64,000 bases of DNA from Roridomyces roridus (GCA_029378245.1 JARKIF010000024.1:310001-374000); one strand, 5' to 3'. Positions 44,183 through 56,071 are shown, counted from the first letter of the stretch. The notes: generated by a model from the sequence alone, not told the origin. Translations and numbers: made by a program.

Positions 44183-47065
44183 ATGTACGCGAGTGCCAAG
44201 TTGCGTTCCTCTCTGGTCGACATCGAGGCTCAGATATCCTCCGTGCAGTCTCAGCTCGCTCGCTTGCAGGCGAACCGGGCCAATATCCTCGAAAAACTCG
44301 GCGGAGTCACATATCCTGTCCTCACCCTTCCGAGCGAAATCTCTGCCGAAATCTTTGTCCAATACACGGACTCTTGGTACCCGACTCAATGCTGCAGTCC
44401 CATGGTCCTCGCCAGCGTCTGCTCCCTATGGCGCGAGGTGGCATTGTCTACACCTCGCCTGTGGACCCATCTCGATCACGGCTCAAAAAGCGACGACCGT
44501 AGAACTGGCGAAGAACTGCTTCGCATGTGGCTTCCACGAGCTGGAGCTCTACCAGTCGATATCCGGATTCGATTACCCGACTCGGACGAACTAGAATACG
44601 CAGAGATCTTTCGCATTTTGGCCGAGCACTCGGCGCAATTGCGCGTTGATAACGCTGCCGCTGTCTCAGAGATGGATACGTCGAGAAATAATGTAACTGG
44701 TCTCGAGTGTATAAAACAACTCTAAAAACCCAATGTACACCAAATCCTAACACAACCACTAGAACCAACGGAGAATTGAAATGCGAGCGGGGCTTCTCAG
44801 TGAACAGTACACTTTGAATCCAACTCAAACACAACGAAGACCACTTGAAATCTGAACCAAACTCCGATGCAGCAGCGAGCTAAAGGCTCAAGCTGAACTG
44901 ACTATTTTATAGGTGATGGTGACTCCCTCAAGCTCGACGCGCACGATGTAGACCCAAAATCAAATCAAATTGGTACCCAACTAAACTTCCCGAACTCAAC
45001 CGACCCAAACCCTATCCAGAGCCTAAATCCAATCCAATCCCAAGTCCTTCACACGCGCACCCAAGACCAAGACCAATCCCAATCCCAGCCCAATCCAAAC
45101 CGATCTTGAAGACGATGCACAACCAGAACGCTGAGACGAATCCCAGGGCAAGATAGATGATAGCCAATGAACTGATGTAATATTTGAGGGCGTGTAATAC
45201 CCCGAAGCTTGTCTGTCCTACTAGGCTACCTACTGACTCCTTATATACATTCCCTCGGTATCTATTAGTTTCCATGAGTAATACAGCGTCCACATGCTAG
45301 CCAAGCTTCTTTTGATCGTAGTACAGTGGTCCCACGCGAACCTTCCCCTGGTTTCCTGACGTGCCATCTGGCCATCTGTTGGTGCCTTGACATTTGATTC
45401 CTACGCCCTCTCCAACCGACCATCTCTCCACTCCTCGTAGCCTGTCCCGCCAACTACCTAGCTCAGACTTCCCAGCTTCTCCCAGAACCACTTGTATGGA
45501 TACATTATTGCACTCACGCCTCCTTGAGTAGCCGGCAAATGCTCAACTTCCGTGCCAAGAAATCACGATGTGATTATATCAAACCGGCAACTTCTTCCCT
45601 CCGTGATACGCTCGGAAGCTCGGATCCGTCAGTCAGCAGAAATATATAACCGGCCCCGCCTCTCCAACGTGCCGCAACGGTTGTTTCATTCGGCATCTAT
45701 AGCTGGCCCAACTCAACACTCTGCCATCTGGCTGCCCTGTCCCCGAAGCTATGCAATGATCCATTCTCGTCGTGTCCAGGAAATCTAGCGTGAGTCGGCA
45801 TGGAATTCCTTTGATTTGGTTATTTGGGTATAGAAGGTTCGAGCGTCGGTTTTGTTTTGATACGCTCGGCTGCGCCAACTACTGCGTTCTCTCACGGTTC
45901 GATGCGGGGCCAATCATTCAACTTTCGTCATGTATCGTACACCCTCCCGAGAGGGTTGATTCCACGTCTCGAGAAAGCCTGAAATATTCCAGGCTTATCA
46001 GCGTGTTGGATCTCTTTGTTGCCGACGGCATCAATTTTCCTACTGGATGTCTGGGACCGTTCCCCTCCCTCACTAAACTATTCTTCTCAACCTCCTACGA
46101 CGAAATATGCATACCCTCGTCGCTCGAGGCCCCGCAGCTACAGGAAGTATCATTCAGGGACTGCCAGTTCCCTGCGGATTCCGACTGGCAATCTTCATTG
46201 CCCTGGAACCAGCTCACGGTCCTCCGCAGCTTCGGGCAGGATATTCCCGCATGGCTCCACATTTTGTCGCACACGCCTAATCTCGAGCTCCTCGAGTTTG
46301 CTTGCGACGAGGAGCTAGAGGTCACAATACCGACGCCACCTGTCGTTCTCCCCCATCTGCGCACTCTTATCCTGGGAGACCAAACCAGCCATCAAATTGT
46401 TCCCTTTCTTGATCTCTTCGCCCTTCGCAAGTTCCACTTGGGGACGGTCATCGGCTTATGCGGGGACATAATGGAGGATCTCATGGAGAGATCGGCATGC
46501 AACCTAATTGACATGTATCTTTCCGTGGAGGATCTGGAGGACATGGGGGCATTACGTCGTTGTCTACAGGTCTCACCGACCGTTCGCAGCCTCGAAATCA
46601 ACTGTCGAGATATCGTAGACGACGGCGACACTCTCGAAGAGTTGCTCGGTTTGATGCGCGGAATCCCTCGCGGAAGCCCTCTCCTTCTCCCCGCTCTGTC
46701 GTCTTTGGCGATCAGCGCTTGCAAGACACAGGTCCATCTATCCTGTCTCGTTGACATGCTCGCTGCCCGAACGGGGAACGAGGAATCCGCTCGACTGGTG
46801 TCGTTCAGGCTGTCCTTCACGGAGAGGAATCATGAGCAGTGTTGCGCGGACCCGAATGGGATCGAGGATCATCGAAAAGTCGCAGGGCTCCTGGCCAAGT
46901 TGCGGGAGATGCGCTCCGGAGGGCTCAAGGTGGACATCGAGTCCTCGGTTGATTGGTTCAGCGACGAGATTAATGCGAAGATGGTAAGTTTACTTTGGTA
47001 TCTGATCCCTTCAAATGCTGACTTGTTCCGCTCCTTAGATTGAAGGGATTTGTGGGGAGCTTTGA
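44183..47065 (+). pseudogene. F-box-like gene split by an LTR-like insertion
   Basis: The N-terminal part MYASAKLRSSLVDIEAQ..., coiled coil, then PVLTLPSEISAEIFVQYTD and SVCSLWREVALSTPRLW, ends at 44646. The C-terminal part resumes at 46005 with VLDLFVADGINFPTGC and runs to 46983. A last exon at 47039-47065 ends IEGICGEL. Without the insert (44647-46000) and one GCGT copy the gene is 1470 bases, exactly 490 codons, and aligns with the intact paralogue at 27628. It is therefore a recently split coiled-coil/F-box gene. An in-frame upstream ATG at 44105 exists, but the paralogue supports 44183. Confidence 0.8.
44647..46000. mobile_element. Insertion of 1354 bp with TG...CA ends, possible solo LTR
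   Basis: The element begins TGATAACGCTG and ends CTTATCA, so it has TG...CA ends with short inverted TGATAA/TTATCA. GCGT flanks it at 44643-44646 and 46001-46004. Removing it restores the F-box frame. TG...CA termini, a short target repeat and the lack of coding sequence suit a solo LTR. A non-autonomous DNA element with a 4-bp duplication is the alternative. Confidence 0.7.
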
Positions 47066-47139
47066 GCCGAGTTCGTGTTCGATAGCCAGGTGATTGGTTA
47101 TCTAGCTTCTAATGAAAAACAGATGCCAGAGGAAGTAAT

Positions 47140-47240
47140 CTACGCCCCGAATTGAACGGGATGGTCTGTGAGTCCGTCGTTGCACATGTGGCGGCAAATG
47201 TCCCAGCGGGGTCTCTAGCGCTCGTGTGTTCAAGGCGTGA
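47140..47240 (-). repeat. tRNA-like SINE-type repeat copy
   Basis: Contains CCCCGAATTGAACGGGATGG, then GTCCGTCGTTGCACA, then GGCGGCAAATGTCCCAGCGGGG. It is nearly identical to the unit at 19870-19960, so these two copies are recent relatives. Confidence 0.65.
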
Positions 47241-47734
47241 AACAACTGGTAGTAGTGGCACTGTCTGGCTGTCGACCGTGCCGTACGTGCTGCAGTGGGA
47301 TTGGAAGGCTCAGCACGGCCGACTAAACCGATTGGTTCACATGTCATCCCAGGTTTCTCGATGGGGAGCCGGCAGGGCCTTCAACGGGCGCAGGTGATGG
47401 GTCCAATGGAAAAGTTCAACTTGGATAAGTAACTTGGATAAGATAAACATCGGCCTAGCGACCCTGAGTTGACCCTGACTTTCTAGCTGTTTCTGGACTC
47501 GCGCCGTTTCCCTGGTCTGATAGTACTTGGAATATTTGTCGCTTACAAGTTCAATCTTCACATCCACCTCGTGTCCTTGAACCATTTCGCATTCATCCCG
47601 GCCATGTTTCATCAGGTTTCATCCCGCGGACTCGGAACGCCCTGTACGTAACTACCCCAGTCCCGTGATTCGGTTCCCCGCAACCGATAAAGCCGGCACA
47701 TACAACAAGACCCGTCTTCTTCTCACCCACCACC

Positions 47735-48800
47735 ATGACTGACTCTGCTGACTCCAAAACCTTTGACCGCGACGCCTTCCGCGGCGGAGAGCCCCCGAAG
47801 CCTCCCGTATTCGCGACCAAGGAGGAGGAGCGCGAGTTTCTCAAGTTCCGCCTCGCCCAGGCTCTCCGGATATTTGGTACGTCGAGGACGTTATCTACAG
47901 TGCATCGGAGGCTGAATGAGCTGTGGGGCAGGCAATAAGGGATTCGATGAGGGTGTCGCCGGCCACATCACTGTGCGGGTGCGTGCTGCCACGTTTGCCG
48001 GACTGGCGATGCCTGACCGATCTACATAGGATCCCATTCGTCCCGACTGCTTTTGGGTCAATCCTTTCGTGCGTCCCCTATTCTAAGCGCACTCCTCAGC
48101 TTCTAATCTTGCTTTAGGGCCTTCACTTCAAGCTCATCCAACCCGAAGACCTCCTCTTCGTCGACCACCACGGCAATATCCTCCCCGAGTCGGGACAGAA
48201 CAACGGTCCTTTCCGCCTGCTCAACACCGCCGCTTTCATGATTCACTCTGCAATCCACAACGCGCGCCCCGACGTCCTCTGTGCCGCCCATTCGCACTCG
48301 CCTCACGGCAAGGCCTTCTCCGCGCTTGGGAAAACTCTCGACGCCATTTCCCAGGATGCGTGTGCTTTCGTTGACGTACGTAGCCTAGCCCAACTTCGTG
48401 CCGTCAATCCGCTTACTTATCGGCCGCCGAATAGGACCACGTCCTCTACGAGCAATACAACGGCATCGTCCTGGACGAAGTCGAAGGCGCCGCCATCACC
48501 GCCGCTCTGGGCTCCAAGAAGGCTGCGATCCTGCAGAACCATGGTCTCCTCGTCGCGACCTCCTCCATCGAGGCCACGCTCAACTTTTATATTGCCATGG
48601 AGAGAGCGTGTCAGGTGCAGTTGCTGGCGGATGCGACCGCGGCTGCCCTTGGGATCAAGACCGTCAAGATCAACGAGGCGCAGGCGAAGGAGACGGGCAG
48701 GATTGTGGGAAGTCAGGGCGCTGGGTGGTTCAGTGGGAGTATGGAGTTTATGGTGCTTGAGCGGGAGGAGGGCGTCAAGTTTGAGTTTAAGCAGGCGTGA
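47735..48800 (+). CDS. Class II aldolase/adducin family protein
   Basis: Exons 47735-47876, 47932-47978, 48030-48068, 48118-48375 and 48435-48800 give 283 aa, all in phase. Family motifs are FGNKGFDEGVAGHITVRDPI at the N-terminus, the metal-binding AAHSHSPHGKAFS, and LQNHGLLV. Zinc ligands are the two His of HSH and the His of NHG. The fold catalyses aldol cleavage in fuculose/ribulose-phosphate aldolases; many fungal members have unknown substrates. There is no targeting signal, so it is probably cytosolic. The C-terminus GSMEFMVLEREEG is typical of fungal members. Small introns, one leaving a 39-base exon, were placed by matching these motifs. Confidence 0.88.
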
Positions 48801-49761
48801 GGACACGGCGGTGGCGCGGAAGAATGTATGATAAATGTACCGTGTAAACAGATGACTTTGAATATGCTCGATTGACATTTCTTACCACTCAGAACTCAGA
48901 GCGACATCGGGTAATAAAATAGCAGTTTTCCTTCCTACCGTACGACCTTGAATCGCCCGAATCGAACGGGTTGCGCTCTTCAGCTGATGATGACACAACT
49001 CCTCAGCGCAAAGAAGTCCATGCACTTGGTTGAACAATGTCCCATACTAATAGGGAATCTGTCAGACAGATCGCGAGTTCAAGTGCCTTTGTCAGTGGAT
49101 GAATATCGCATTTTCTGCTGCTGTACAGTAGGCAGGCACAGGCCGATGAAAAAGATTTGGGGTCAACGCGTAATTGACCTCGCCCGGATCGAACGGGCGC
49201 ATGAGGCCGTAATCAAGACATCCAATTTCGAAGGCTCTCGGAACATGTACTAAGTAGTACTTGCGTTAGGACTTGCTTTGTAGCTCCAAATCGGCGACGA
49301 CGTCGACAGTGCCGAAAACCTTTTAAGAAACAAAAAACAAAAACACCTGGTCTTCCAGTTTATGCCGCGACACGCCCATGAACACAAAAAGATTGGTTCG
49401 AATCGACTGAATCTGACCTGGGCCGGATCGAACGGAGCAAGCCAGTCGGTTGCACGCTCGTCTACCGGACGCTGTTGGAAGAAGCTCGCAATCGTCTGGA
49501 AAAATTCCAGGATCGAACAGGCCTAGGAGGTCTCGGCACTCGACGTGGCAGAAAATGGCATCAACCATCCTTGCCCAAGTTTCTTGCTCTTTCGGACGGA
49601 CGGACTCGTCCTGCGAGGCGCAAGTTTGACGCAATGTGAGGTCACTCAGTCCCAGTGAGATCTTTTATGCAGATCATGCGAACTGTCCCCAAAGTGATTT
49701 TCGCATTCTGGCTCTGTGTGTAGTCAAGATTCAATTCGACCCTTGGCCTCTCTACCACAAC
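48801..49761. other. Intergenic with three tRNA-like repeat cores
   Basis: T-arm-like cores lie near 48955, 49183 (GCCCGGATCGAACGGGC) and 49423. On the minus strand the second has perfect 5-bp stems, but no matching acceptor strand is found. No supported gene. Confidence 0.5.
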
Positions 49762-51000
49762 CTAAGGGCTCGAACTCTGCTTCCCGAATCTCGCATTCAT
49801 CCCCATGGCCGCGATGCGTCGCACCTCATTCTCGCTGAGCCCGAGTCCGAGGGGAGGAGCCGCCAGAAGGAGCGCGTATTCGCCCAGAAGAGAGGTGCGG
49901 AACGGGAGCGTGTCGTCGGTCTAAATCAGAGAAATTAATGTCACATGTGTGGGACGAGAATATGAAGGTAGAACGACTCACGCAGATTGCAATGGGGTGG
50001 TCATGCCGCAGATAATATCGGATGTGGTGTTCTGCCAGAGACGAGACAGTTTTACAGCTGTACACAGCTGAGTGAGCGCTCGAGGACAGGATGAGAAATG
50101 TCGCACAGTAAATTCGAGGATAGGCACATCTCAATCGGCATCTTGGCTTCCCGAACGAGGGATTTGGCGGCTTCATCGAGGAATGTGGCATGCCCTAGAC
50201 GATCGGGCGCGTACGAGAGCAATTTCAAAGTCTCTTTAACGGAGTTTTCGACGGTCTGGAATGAACGACAAATATGAGTGAGCCAAGGAAGTATACGACG
50301 GTCTCACCTCGGCGATGTGAAGAGTGACAGACCAATCCTCCGCGTTTTGCTGTAGCGAAATGCTCCGCCAGGGTATCCATATCGCCCGCCTGGAAATCAA
50401 CAACCAACGAGTCTGACACAAACGGCTCACCTGCGGATCCCCACAAAGATCGACACCGACCACTCTCCTTCCCTCTTCTTTCAAACGCACCGCAACCTGG
50501 ACGCACTCAGAGACGACCTCATCAGCCATTCGTCGATCGAGGCTGACGATCAACGCCGCCCTTGACTTTGGATACCGCTCCACCTCCTCGAGCACCGCGC
50601 GCACGTAATCCATCCTACTCATCTCCGACGTCTCTCGTGGCGTACTCCGAAGCTCCAGAGTACTCGCATTGGGGAGTCGCGCCATCCAGGAACTGGGCCA
50701 GAACCGCTCGTGTGGCGCGCCGCAAGCTCTCTGGATTCGAGGTGAGCGCGTAGATGGCGGAGAACAGGCCGAAAAAGTCGGAGATCTGGTCGAGGACGAT
50801 GCCGGATTGTAGCTTTTCTATGCCTTCCAGGACAGATGCGGAAGAGAGGCTGGAGCTGCCCGACTCTGAGTATTCTCGCGCCATTTTTTGGAGTTCCGAG
50901 ATGGGGATGCATCCGTTTAGGTGGGCGTGCAATTCAGCTTTGGGGAGGGACTGGATGAAGGAGATCTGAGCCTGTGTGAGGGAAGCCAGAGCGTCGGAGG
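49762..51000 (-). CDS. Adenosine-deaminase-like protein (ADAL type), with a frameshift
   Basis: All metal-dependent deaminase motifs occur in order on the minus strand: LPKAELHAHLNGC (HxH) near 50930, LELRSTPRE, VVGVDLCGDPQ, TLHIAE, APDRLGHATFLDEAA, PIEMCLSSNL, and HPIAIC plus TDDTLPFR after an intron. It ends FGKQSSSP at 49762. This arrangement matches the ADAL family, whose studied members deaminate N6-methyl-AMP; the substrate here is inferred. In the exon holding GDMDTLAEHFATAKRGGL the next motif SVTLHIAE is one base out of frame (near 50331-50335), as if a G had been inserted. The first exon and start codon were not located with certainty. Confidence 0.8.
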
Positions 51001-51010
51001 CGGGGCCTGC

Positions 51011-51839
51011 AATTTCGTGCAGACATGCAGATGGTGGTCCAGATCAAGGCGGAATGAGTCAGTGATGGCCTTAGGTAAGCCACAAGCCCTTGCTTCTTGC
51101 CGTCATCTTGTGCGCAGGACACCACCGGCAGAAGACCCATTCCTCAAGCAGCTCGATGCATACATCGCTCATGGCCATGGCGTTATAGCATTGCCTAACT
51201 TCAAGTTTTCGTCGTCCGAGGCAACCTAGAGTCCTTATTTTGCTGCGATCTTCCCCTGTCGATACCGGCGACTCGAATATTCTCCTTTTTCTCCACCTGG
51301 CGGAACCTCTGCTTCCATCCACTGGATCACGCGTCTCTCGCTCGACTCACTGGTCTGCCGAAGGAGTGATTCTGAATAGCGCACACATAGATCTATTCCA
51401 CTCCAGGCTTCCCCTCATCGTCACCGACTCCGGCTCTCACCACATACGATCTCAACCTCACATTAGCCTCGTTCCAATCTCTTCATACTCGAGTGAGTAT
51501 TCCGAATAGCATGAGGTTCAAAAAGCGAATACCACGACCACTTGCAGATTGGCAACCTTGTGCGATTGCCGAGACAACATGGTCTGCATTTATGTAAGGC
51601 AACTCGACTGGGTTGCGGCGATCTCAGGGCCACATCTCACTGCGGGCACTGTTGAACATCGGCGCACTCCACCCCAGGGCGGCGATCTCGGCATTGATTT
51701 CGTCTTGATCCAATCATGATTTATCGACTCAAGTTGGACTGACCAGTGACTTTCCGGACACACAATTATTGCAAGAAACTGGAAGAAAGAATACTGCACA
51801 CAAGTCACTTGAAGTGAGAGGAACAAAGAAATAAAGCAC
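51011..51839. other. Intergenic, no gene seen
   Basis: No supported feature. Open frames present here show no family signature. The duplicated words GGTTGCGGCGATCTCAGGGC and GGGCGGCGATCTCGGC near 51612 and 51676 hint at a small local repeat. Confidence 0.35.
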
Positions 51840-52576
51840 TCACTGAACCTCCCAGTTCAAAGTCTCCGGCGTTCCCGCCGAGCGTTTCGAAATCACCGAT
51901 CCGACGAAGCCGTTCTCAAACGAGGTGACATTAATGGACCGGCATCCCTCCATGATCAAAAAATCCATATCCACGATATCCTCCAGCTCCATGGTGAATG
52001 TATCTTCGAGGTCCGTGTTGAGGAATACCATGGCACAGGTGTTGTCGGTGAGCGAGACGATGACGCCGGAGGATTCGGGGACGAAGACGTTTAGCGGGCG
52101 GATGAAGCATGTACTCGGATCTGTGAGGCTTTCTTGTGCTGGAAGGAAACAAAGGAGACGGATTGTCAATGACGTCGTTGTCCATGTTACCGCAATCTGC
52201 GAGCGTTGGAACTGATACAGGTGCTTGATCGCAGTTCCACGTAAACGCGGCTCAAAGAAAGCTCAATATTTCAATTAGGAATGGAGCCACTGTACGCACT
52301 GGGATTCGCGACACTCCCCTGCATATCTTCGCTGATCTGAGTGGCACTCGCATTCGTCCCGCCCCCCGAGTCGCATCCATCCCCAAGCCCAGGGCAGGTA
52401 AAAAAAGTCATAGTGAGGTTGCCCGCGGCCACATCCGGGAAGGAGAATACCGATTGGGAGACGATGGCTTGCGTCTGAGTTTGGGGTGCAGCCGACGGGG
52501 ACTTGGAGGGATGTAACTCGCGTGGAGAGGCCTAGGAGGGCGGTGCGCCAATGAGAGTTGAGAGGGTGCGTCGCAT
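51840..52576 (-). pseudogene. Broken paralogue of the secreted protein at 4817
   Basis: From 52576 (MRRTLSTL) the frame must shift to reach GLSTRVTSLQVPVGC and again to reach IVSQSVFSFPDVA. The later exons are open: FTWNCDQAP is preserved as TWNCDQAPVSVPTLADCGN, and the final exon runs SSGVIVSLTDNTCAMVFLNT to NWEVQ. It shares intron positions with the intact gene at 4817-5596. Two frameshifts in exon 1 remove the secretion signal from the mature frame, so it is probably dead. Confidence 0.65.
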
Positions 52577-53371
52577 GGGGAGTGTTGGGGAGTACTGGCA
52601 GGCGAAACGGCGGCGTGTGTTTTTACAGAGCCCGGCTTTGAATACATTGGCGTTGTCGTTGACATGCGACAGTTGAACTATGAACATGGACCGTGAGGGG
52701 ATGACCGTGGCATTGTTTACCACCCGCAGACTGGGAAGAGTATTGCATCTTGCAGCACTCCATGACCCTTTGATTCCTCAGACCAGTCTTTCAACCACGC
52801 GCAGGTACCGATGCACAGCTGCAGGGCCACAGCGGCAATGGTGGCCGGGCTTCTCTGCCAGGAACAGAATGTCGTCCGTGGACAGATTGGGCCGCAAAGT
52901 TAGCAGACCTCACCCGAATGTCCATCCCACGGTGATAACCGCAGACATGGCCAATCCCGTTACCCATTAATCGGGCTTGAACGAATCAGAACATGTCGAT
53001 GTTGGGATCCAGACCGAACACGCGAAGAAAACAGCTAGTTGAGGCTCCTACATGGTGGCGTGCTACAATTCATGGCTGTATCATTGATTTTAATACGGGG
53101 CGCACACTCCACCACAAATATTATTAAAATAGTTGAAAGGCCAACCTTCCGCTACATTGACACAGAGGGAATCTTTCAGCCAACATGCCACTGTAGGGTT
53201 TTCCAGGCAGCCGTAGCGGAAAACATTGCAATTATCCCATCCTGGATCGTATGGGTTGTGTATCGAGAGGACTTGGGAACACGGACAGCAAGCGGGGATC
53301 GAGTGCCGGAGTTACAAGGTACTGTATCCTCCATCCCTGGTCGCAGAGTCTACTGAGATGGCCATCCATAG
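52577..53371. other. Intergenic, no gene seen
   Basis: No supported gene. An in-frame extension of the Y3-like gene begins at an ATG at 53226 and passes through RSYK before a GT at 53325, the place where the second copy has its MLYK first exon. Confidence 0.4.
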
Positions 53372-53912
53372 CCTTTCGTCGCAGTTGCAGTCGCAATGGC
53401 GTGTGTCGCGCCCTCCGTCGCACAGGTCACCACCGTTTGCTACGAGGGAGGGACCGAGGCTTCCTGCGGCCAATTCATCCCCACCTTCTGCAACTTCTTG
53501 TTCGATTCGGATGTGATGGTTTGTACCTCATCCGCAAGAGATTCATAAATTGAGCGCGTGGAAACAGATCGCCCCAGGGGATAGTATCACGCGCTGCTTC
53601 ACCCTGAACGCGACGGCGAGTCGAAAATGTCCTTCGAAGCATGGAGATGGACTGCCGAGAGCTGAAATACCTTTCAAGGCGATTTAACCGCCCTCAACAC
53701 GCTCAACGTCACCCACGGTACCAGCGAGACCAACTGCGACAACGTCCTCGCGCAGGTTAACACGACCTGTCCTATGGTAGGAGGTGCTGTTCTATATCTG
53801 GATTCCAAGCTGAGGCATGCTGCAGGGCGGCTTTGGCCAAGTCACCGGCGCTGCATTCCAATTCTACGGAGATCCTAACACGGGGGCTTGTGGGGCGCCG
53901 GTTGGAAACTAG
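53372..53912 (+). CDS. Y3-like secreted glycan-binding protein, start codon uncertain
   Basis: Exons 53372-53518, 53568-53628, 53679-53776 and 53826-53912 encode PFVAVAVAMACVAPSVAQ (signal-like), VCYEGGTEASCGQFIPTFCN, ITRCFTLNATA, NCDNVLAQVNTTCPM and GGFGQVTGAAFQFYGDPNTG. The cysteine spacing and the GGFG...GAAF.FYGDP..G.C ending match mushroom Y3-type lectins. Comparison with the copy at 56072 shows a missing 12-base first exon (MLYK): here the same place reads RSYK with no ATG. Translation would need the upstream ATG at 53226, which would spoil the signal peptide, so this copy may be dying. Expected role: an extracellular sugar-binding protein. Confidence 0.65.
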
Positions 53913-54300
53913 GGCGTGAGCAGCCAGTGCGCGGAGAGGATCGCTTCAGCCAATGTTCAAACGTCTGAATAAACACCCACCGTTCTTCATCTCTAATACT
54001 TGCCGAATGACGATACTCTTCTCCGTCGAATACGCGGGATGGCGCCCGAGTACGGCGCGACGTCGATCTATCGGTGTGCGCCACTCGAGCACCCTAGAGC
54101 ACCCCAGTTGTTGGAAAAGGCGCGCCATCGCGTAAGAGTCGAGTCAGTCGCCGAGTCTCGTTTTCCCAGTGCAGAATGTCGAGTTCCAGACGGACCGTGG
54201 GATTCGAGATAATTCGCCGATACATGGCCAACCCTTTGTGCGTGTGAGGTGCGCCTGTCGGGTTGTCATTTGCCCAGTCAACCCACGATCCGAGCGCCCT
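53913..54300 (-). pseudogene. Remnant of a duplicated minus-strand gene
   Basis: The minus-strand frame 54303-54094 contains YRRIISNPTVRLELDILHWE and NETRRLTRLLRDGAPFPTT. The corresponding block near 57110-57010 reads LTIRLGTDILHWGNETR followed by LTLLRDGTHAFFNN. The similarity also runs on into the noncoding stretch after the Y3-like genes (53930-54000 and 56730-56800). The two loci thus belong to one duplicated module. No family recognised and no intact frame. Confidence 0.5.
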
Positions 54301-54412
54301 CACGCGCAGGGACGCGGATCACTGCAAACCTATGACGCAACCACGATGACAGAGAAGACCCGGATCATGTTGACGCGTATGTTTGCCGAACATTCGGCCC
54401 TTGTAGTGTGAC

Positions 54413-55451
54413 ATGCATTTCTCCTTCCTCCTCCTCCTCTCCATTCTGCTCCCCATCGTATCTTTCCTCACATTCAACAACTCTCACCGGATGCCCTCAC
54501 TTTCCACTGTCAGCGCCTTCAACGCGCGATTCACACCCTCATACGGCATCCCCGTCGCCATCTTCGTCGGCGGGACTTCCGGCATCGGGCAAGGCATGGC
54601 GGAAGCTTTCGCGCGGCACACCAAGGGCAACGCCCAAATCGTCCTCGTCGGACGGAACCGCGCCGCTGCTGAAGCCATCCTTGCGAGGTTCCCCAAACCC
54701 ACAGTTGGCGGCGTCAAGCACGAGTTTGTCGAATGCGACGTGTCGTTGATGAAGAACGTACGGCTTACAGCTTCCGAGCTGCTCACCCGATTCCCCAAGA
54801 TCAACTTCCTCGCGCTGTCGGCTGGGGTACTCACGTTGAACGGGCGGAACGAGACGGAGGAGGGCATTGACCGCAAATTGGCGGTACATTACTACGGGCG
54901 GTGGCGCTTTATTCGGGATTTGATGCCTGCGCTCGAGGCAGCTCACCAGGCTGGCGAAGACGCCAAGGTGGTTTCGGTGTTGGCGGCCAAGCATGGTGGT
55001 AAGATCGACCTCGACGACCTTGGGCTCAAGAAGCACTTTAGTGTTTTCAACGCTGCGATGGCGGGTCCCACGTATAATGACTGTATGGTCAAGGTGATCG
55101 ATTTATACATGTGATGGACAACCAATACTAACTGCGTTCCAGGGCTTCGCCGACCGTCATCCCGGCCTCTCCTTCATTCACAGCTATCCTGGCAGCGTCA
55201 ACACCGGTCTGCTCCAAAACTCAAACACCGCTGCGCTCCGCTGGGCGAGCAATCTGACGCCGTTCTTGAAGCTATTCGCATACTCGTTCGAGGCTGCGGG
55301 CGAGCATCAGCTTTACGCGTTGTTGAACGCGAAACCGGGCGCGAAGCTGACGGATGACAAGGGCGCGGAGTATGTGCTCAAGGAGGGGTACTTTGATGCG
55401 GATGCTGTGGAGAGGGTGTGGAAACATACGGAGGAGGTGACTTTGGTTTGA
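54413..55451 (+). CDS. Short-chain dehydrogenase/reductase
   Basis: Exons 54413-55093 and 55143-55451 (49-base intron) give 329 aa. Residues 1-25 form a hydrophobic anchor or signal. The Rossmann nucleotide site is VGGTSGIGQGMAEAFA, and the NNAG-equivalent is LSAGV. The catalytic region reads AGPTYNDCMVKGFA: Tyr is present, but Lys is not at the usual Y-x-x-x-K spacing. This is seen in a fungal SDR subgroup as I recall it, and it makes activity uncertain. SYPGSVNTGLL follows. Such enzymes reduce or oxidise alcohols/ketones with NAD(P). It lies between the two copies of the Y3-like module. An in-frame Met at 54491 would give a soluble form. Confidence 0.85.
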
Positions 55452-56071
55452 ATTTGCTTCGATTTCCTGGAGCCGGCCACTGCTACATATCCTAATTTTG
55501 TATATGGAGACGAATTACACTCATATCAGAAAGACAGAACGACCCAGCACGTTGAATCAAAAAACGACCCGCGTCGAAATCCGCCCGACCAACCCTCCAT
55601 GATAACAAGATTGTAATTCATACGCCGACTCAAATGGACAAGTCACGACGTGGCGAATCTTCAACTCATTTAACGACATAGATTCAGATTCACTCGGAAG
55701 AAGCCAGGATAATCGACTTTGACAGGTAGCTCGAATCGCATACGATGCTCCGTTCGACTCGGGACAACGCAATTCTCCAGGCAAAGACCAGCCCTTTTGT
55801 CATTTGTGTCGTCGGATCAGAATCAGATCGGACTAGACAGACGGCCGCAACATCAACACGACGGTACTCCAGTTTCCATCACCTTCCCCGCAATTATGCT
55901 CACTCCGGCACCCAATCTTGACACGAAAAATGAAGCCCGGCATGTTCTTCGAAAAAATACGCAGCGTTTACCCTGTCCTCGAAAGCATAATTTGAAGTGC
56001 GGAATGTATCCTCTCGGTTTAAAAGGCGGCACCCTTGGCCAGGTTCATTCTCAACAGCAAGCTTAAGCCCA
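55452..56071. other. Intergenic, no gene seen
   Basis: Contains the 3' side of the dehydrogenase gene and the promoter of the second Y3-like gene. No supported additional coding sequence. Confidence 0.4.

Noticed and set aside
49170..49260. Possible true tRNA gene on the minus strand (perfect T-arm near 49183)
   Set aside because: The T-arm pairs well, but no complementary acceptor strand, D-arm or anticodon arm could be found at the right distance. It belongs with the repeat family.
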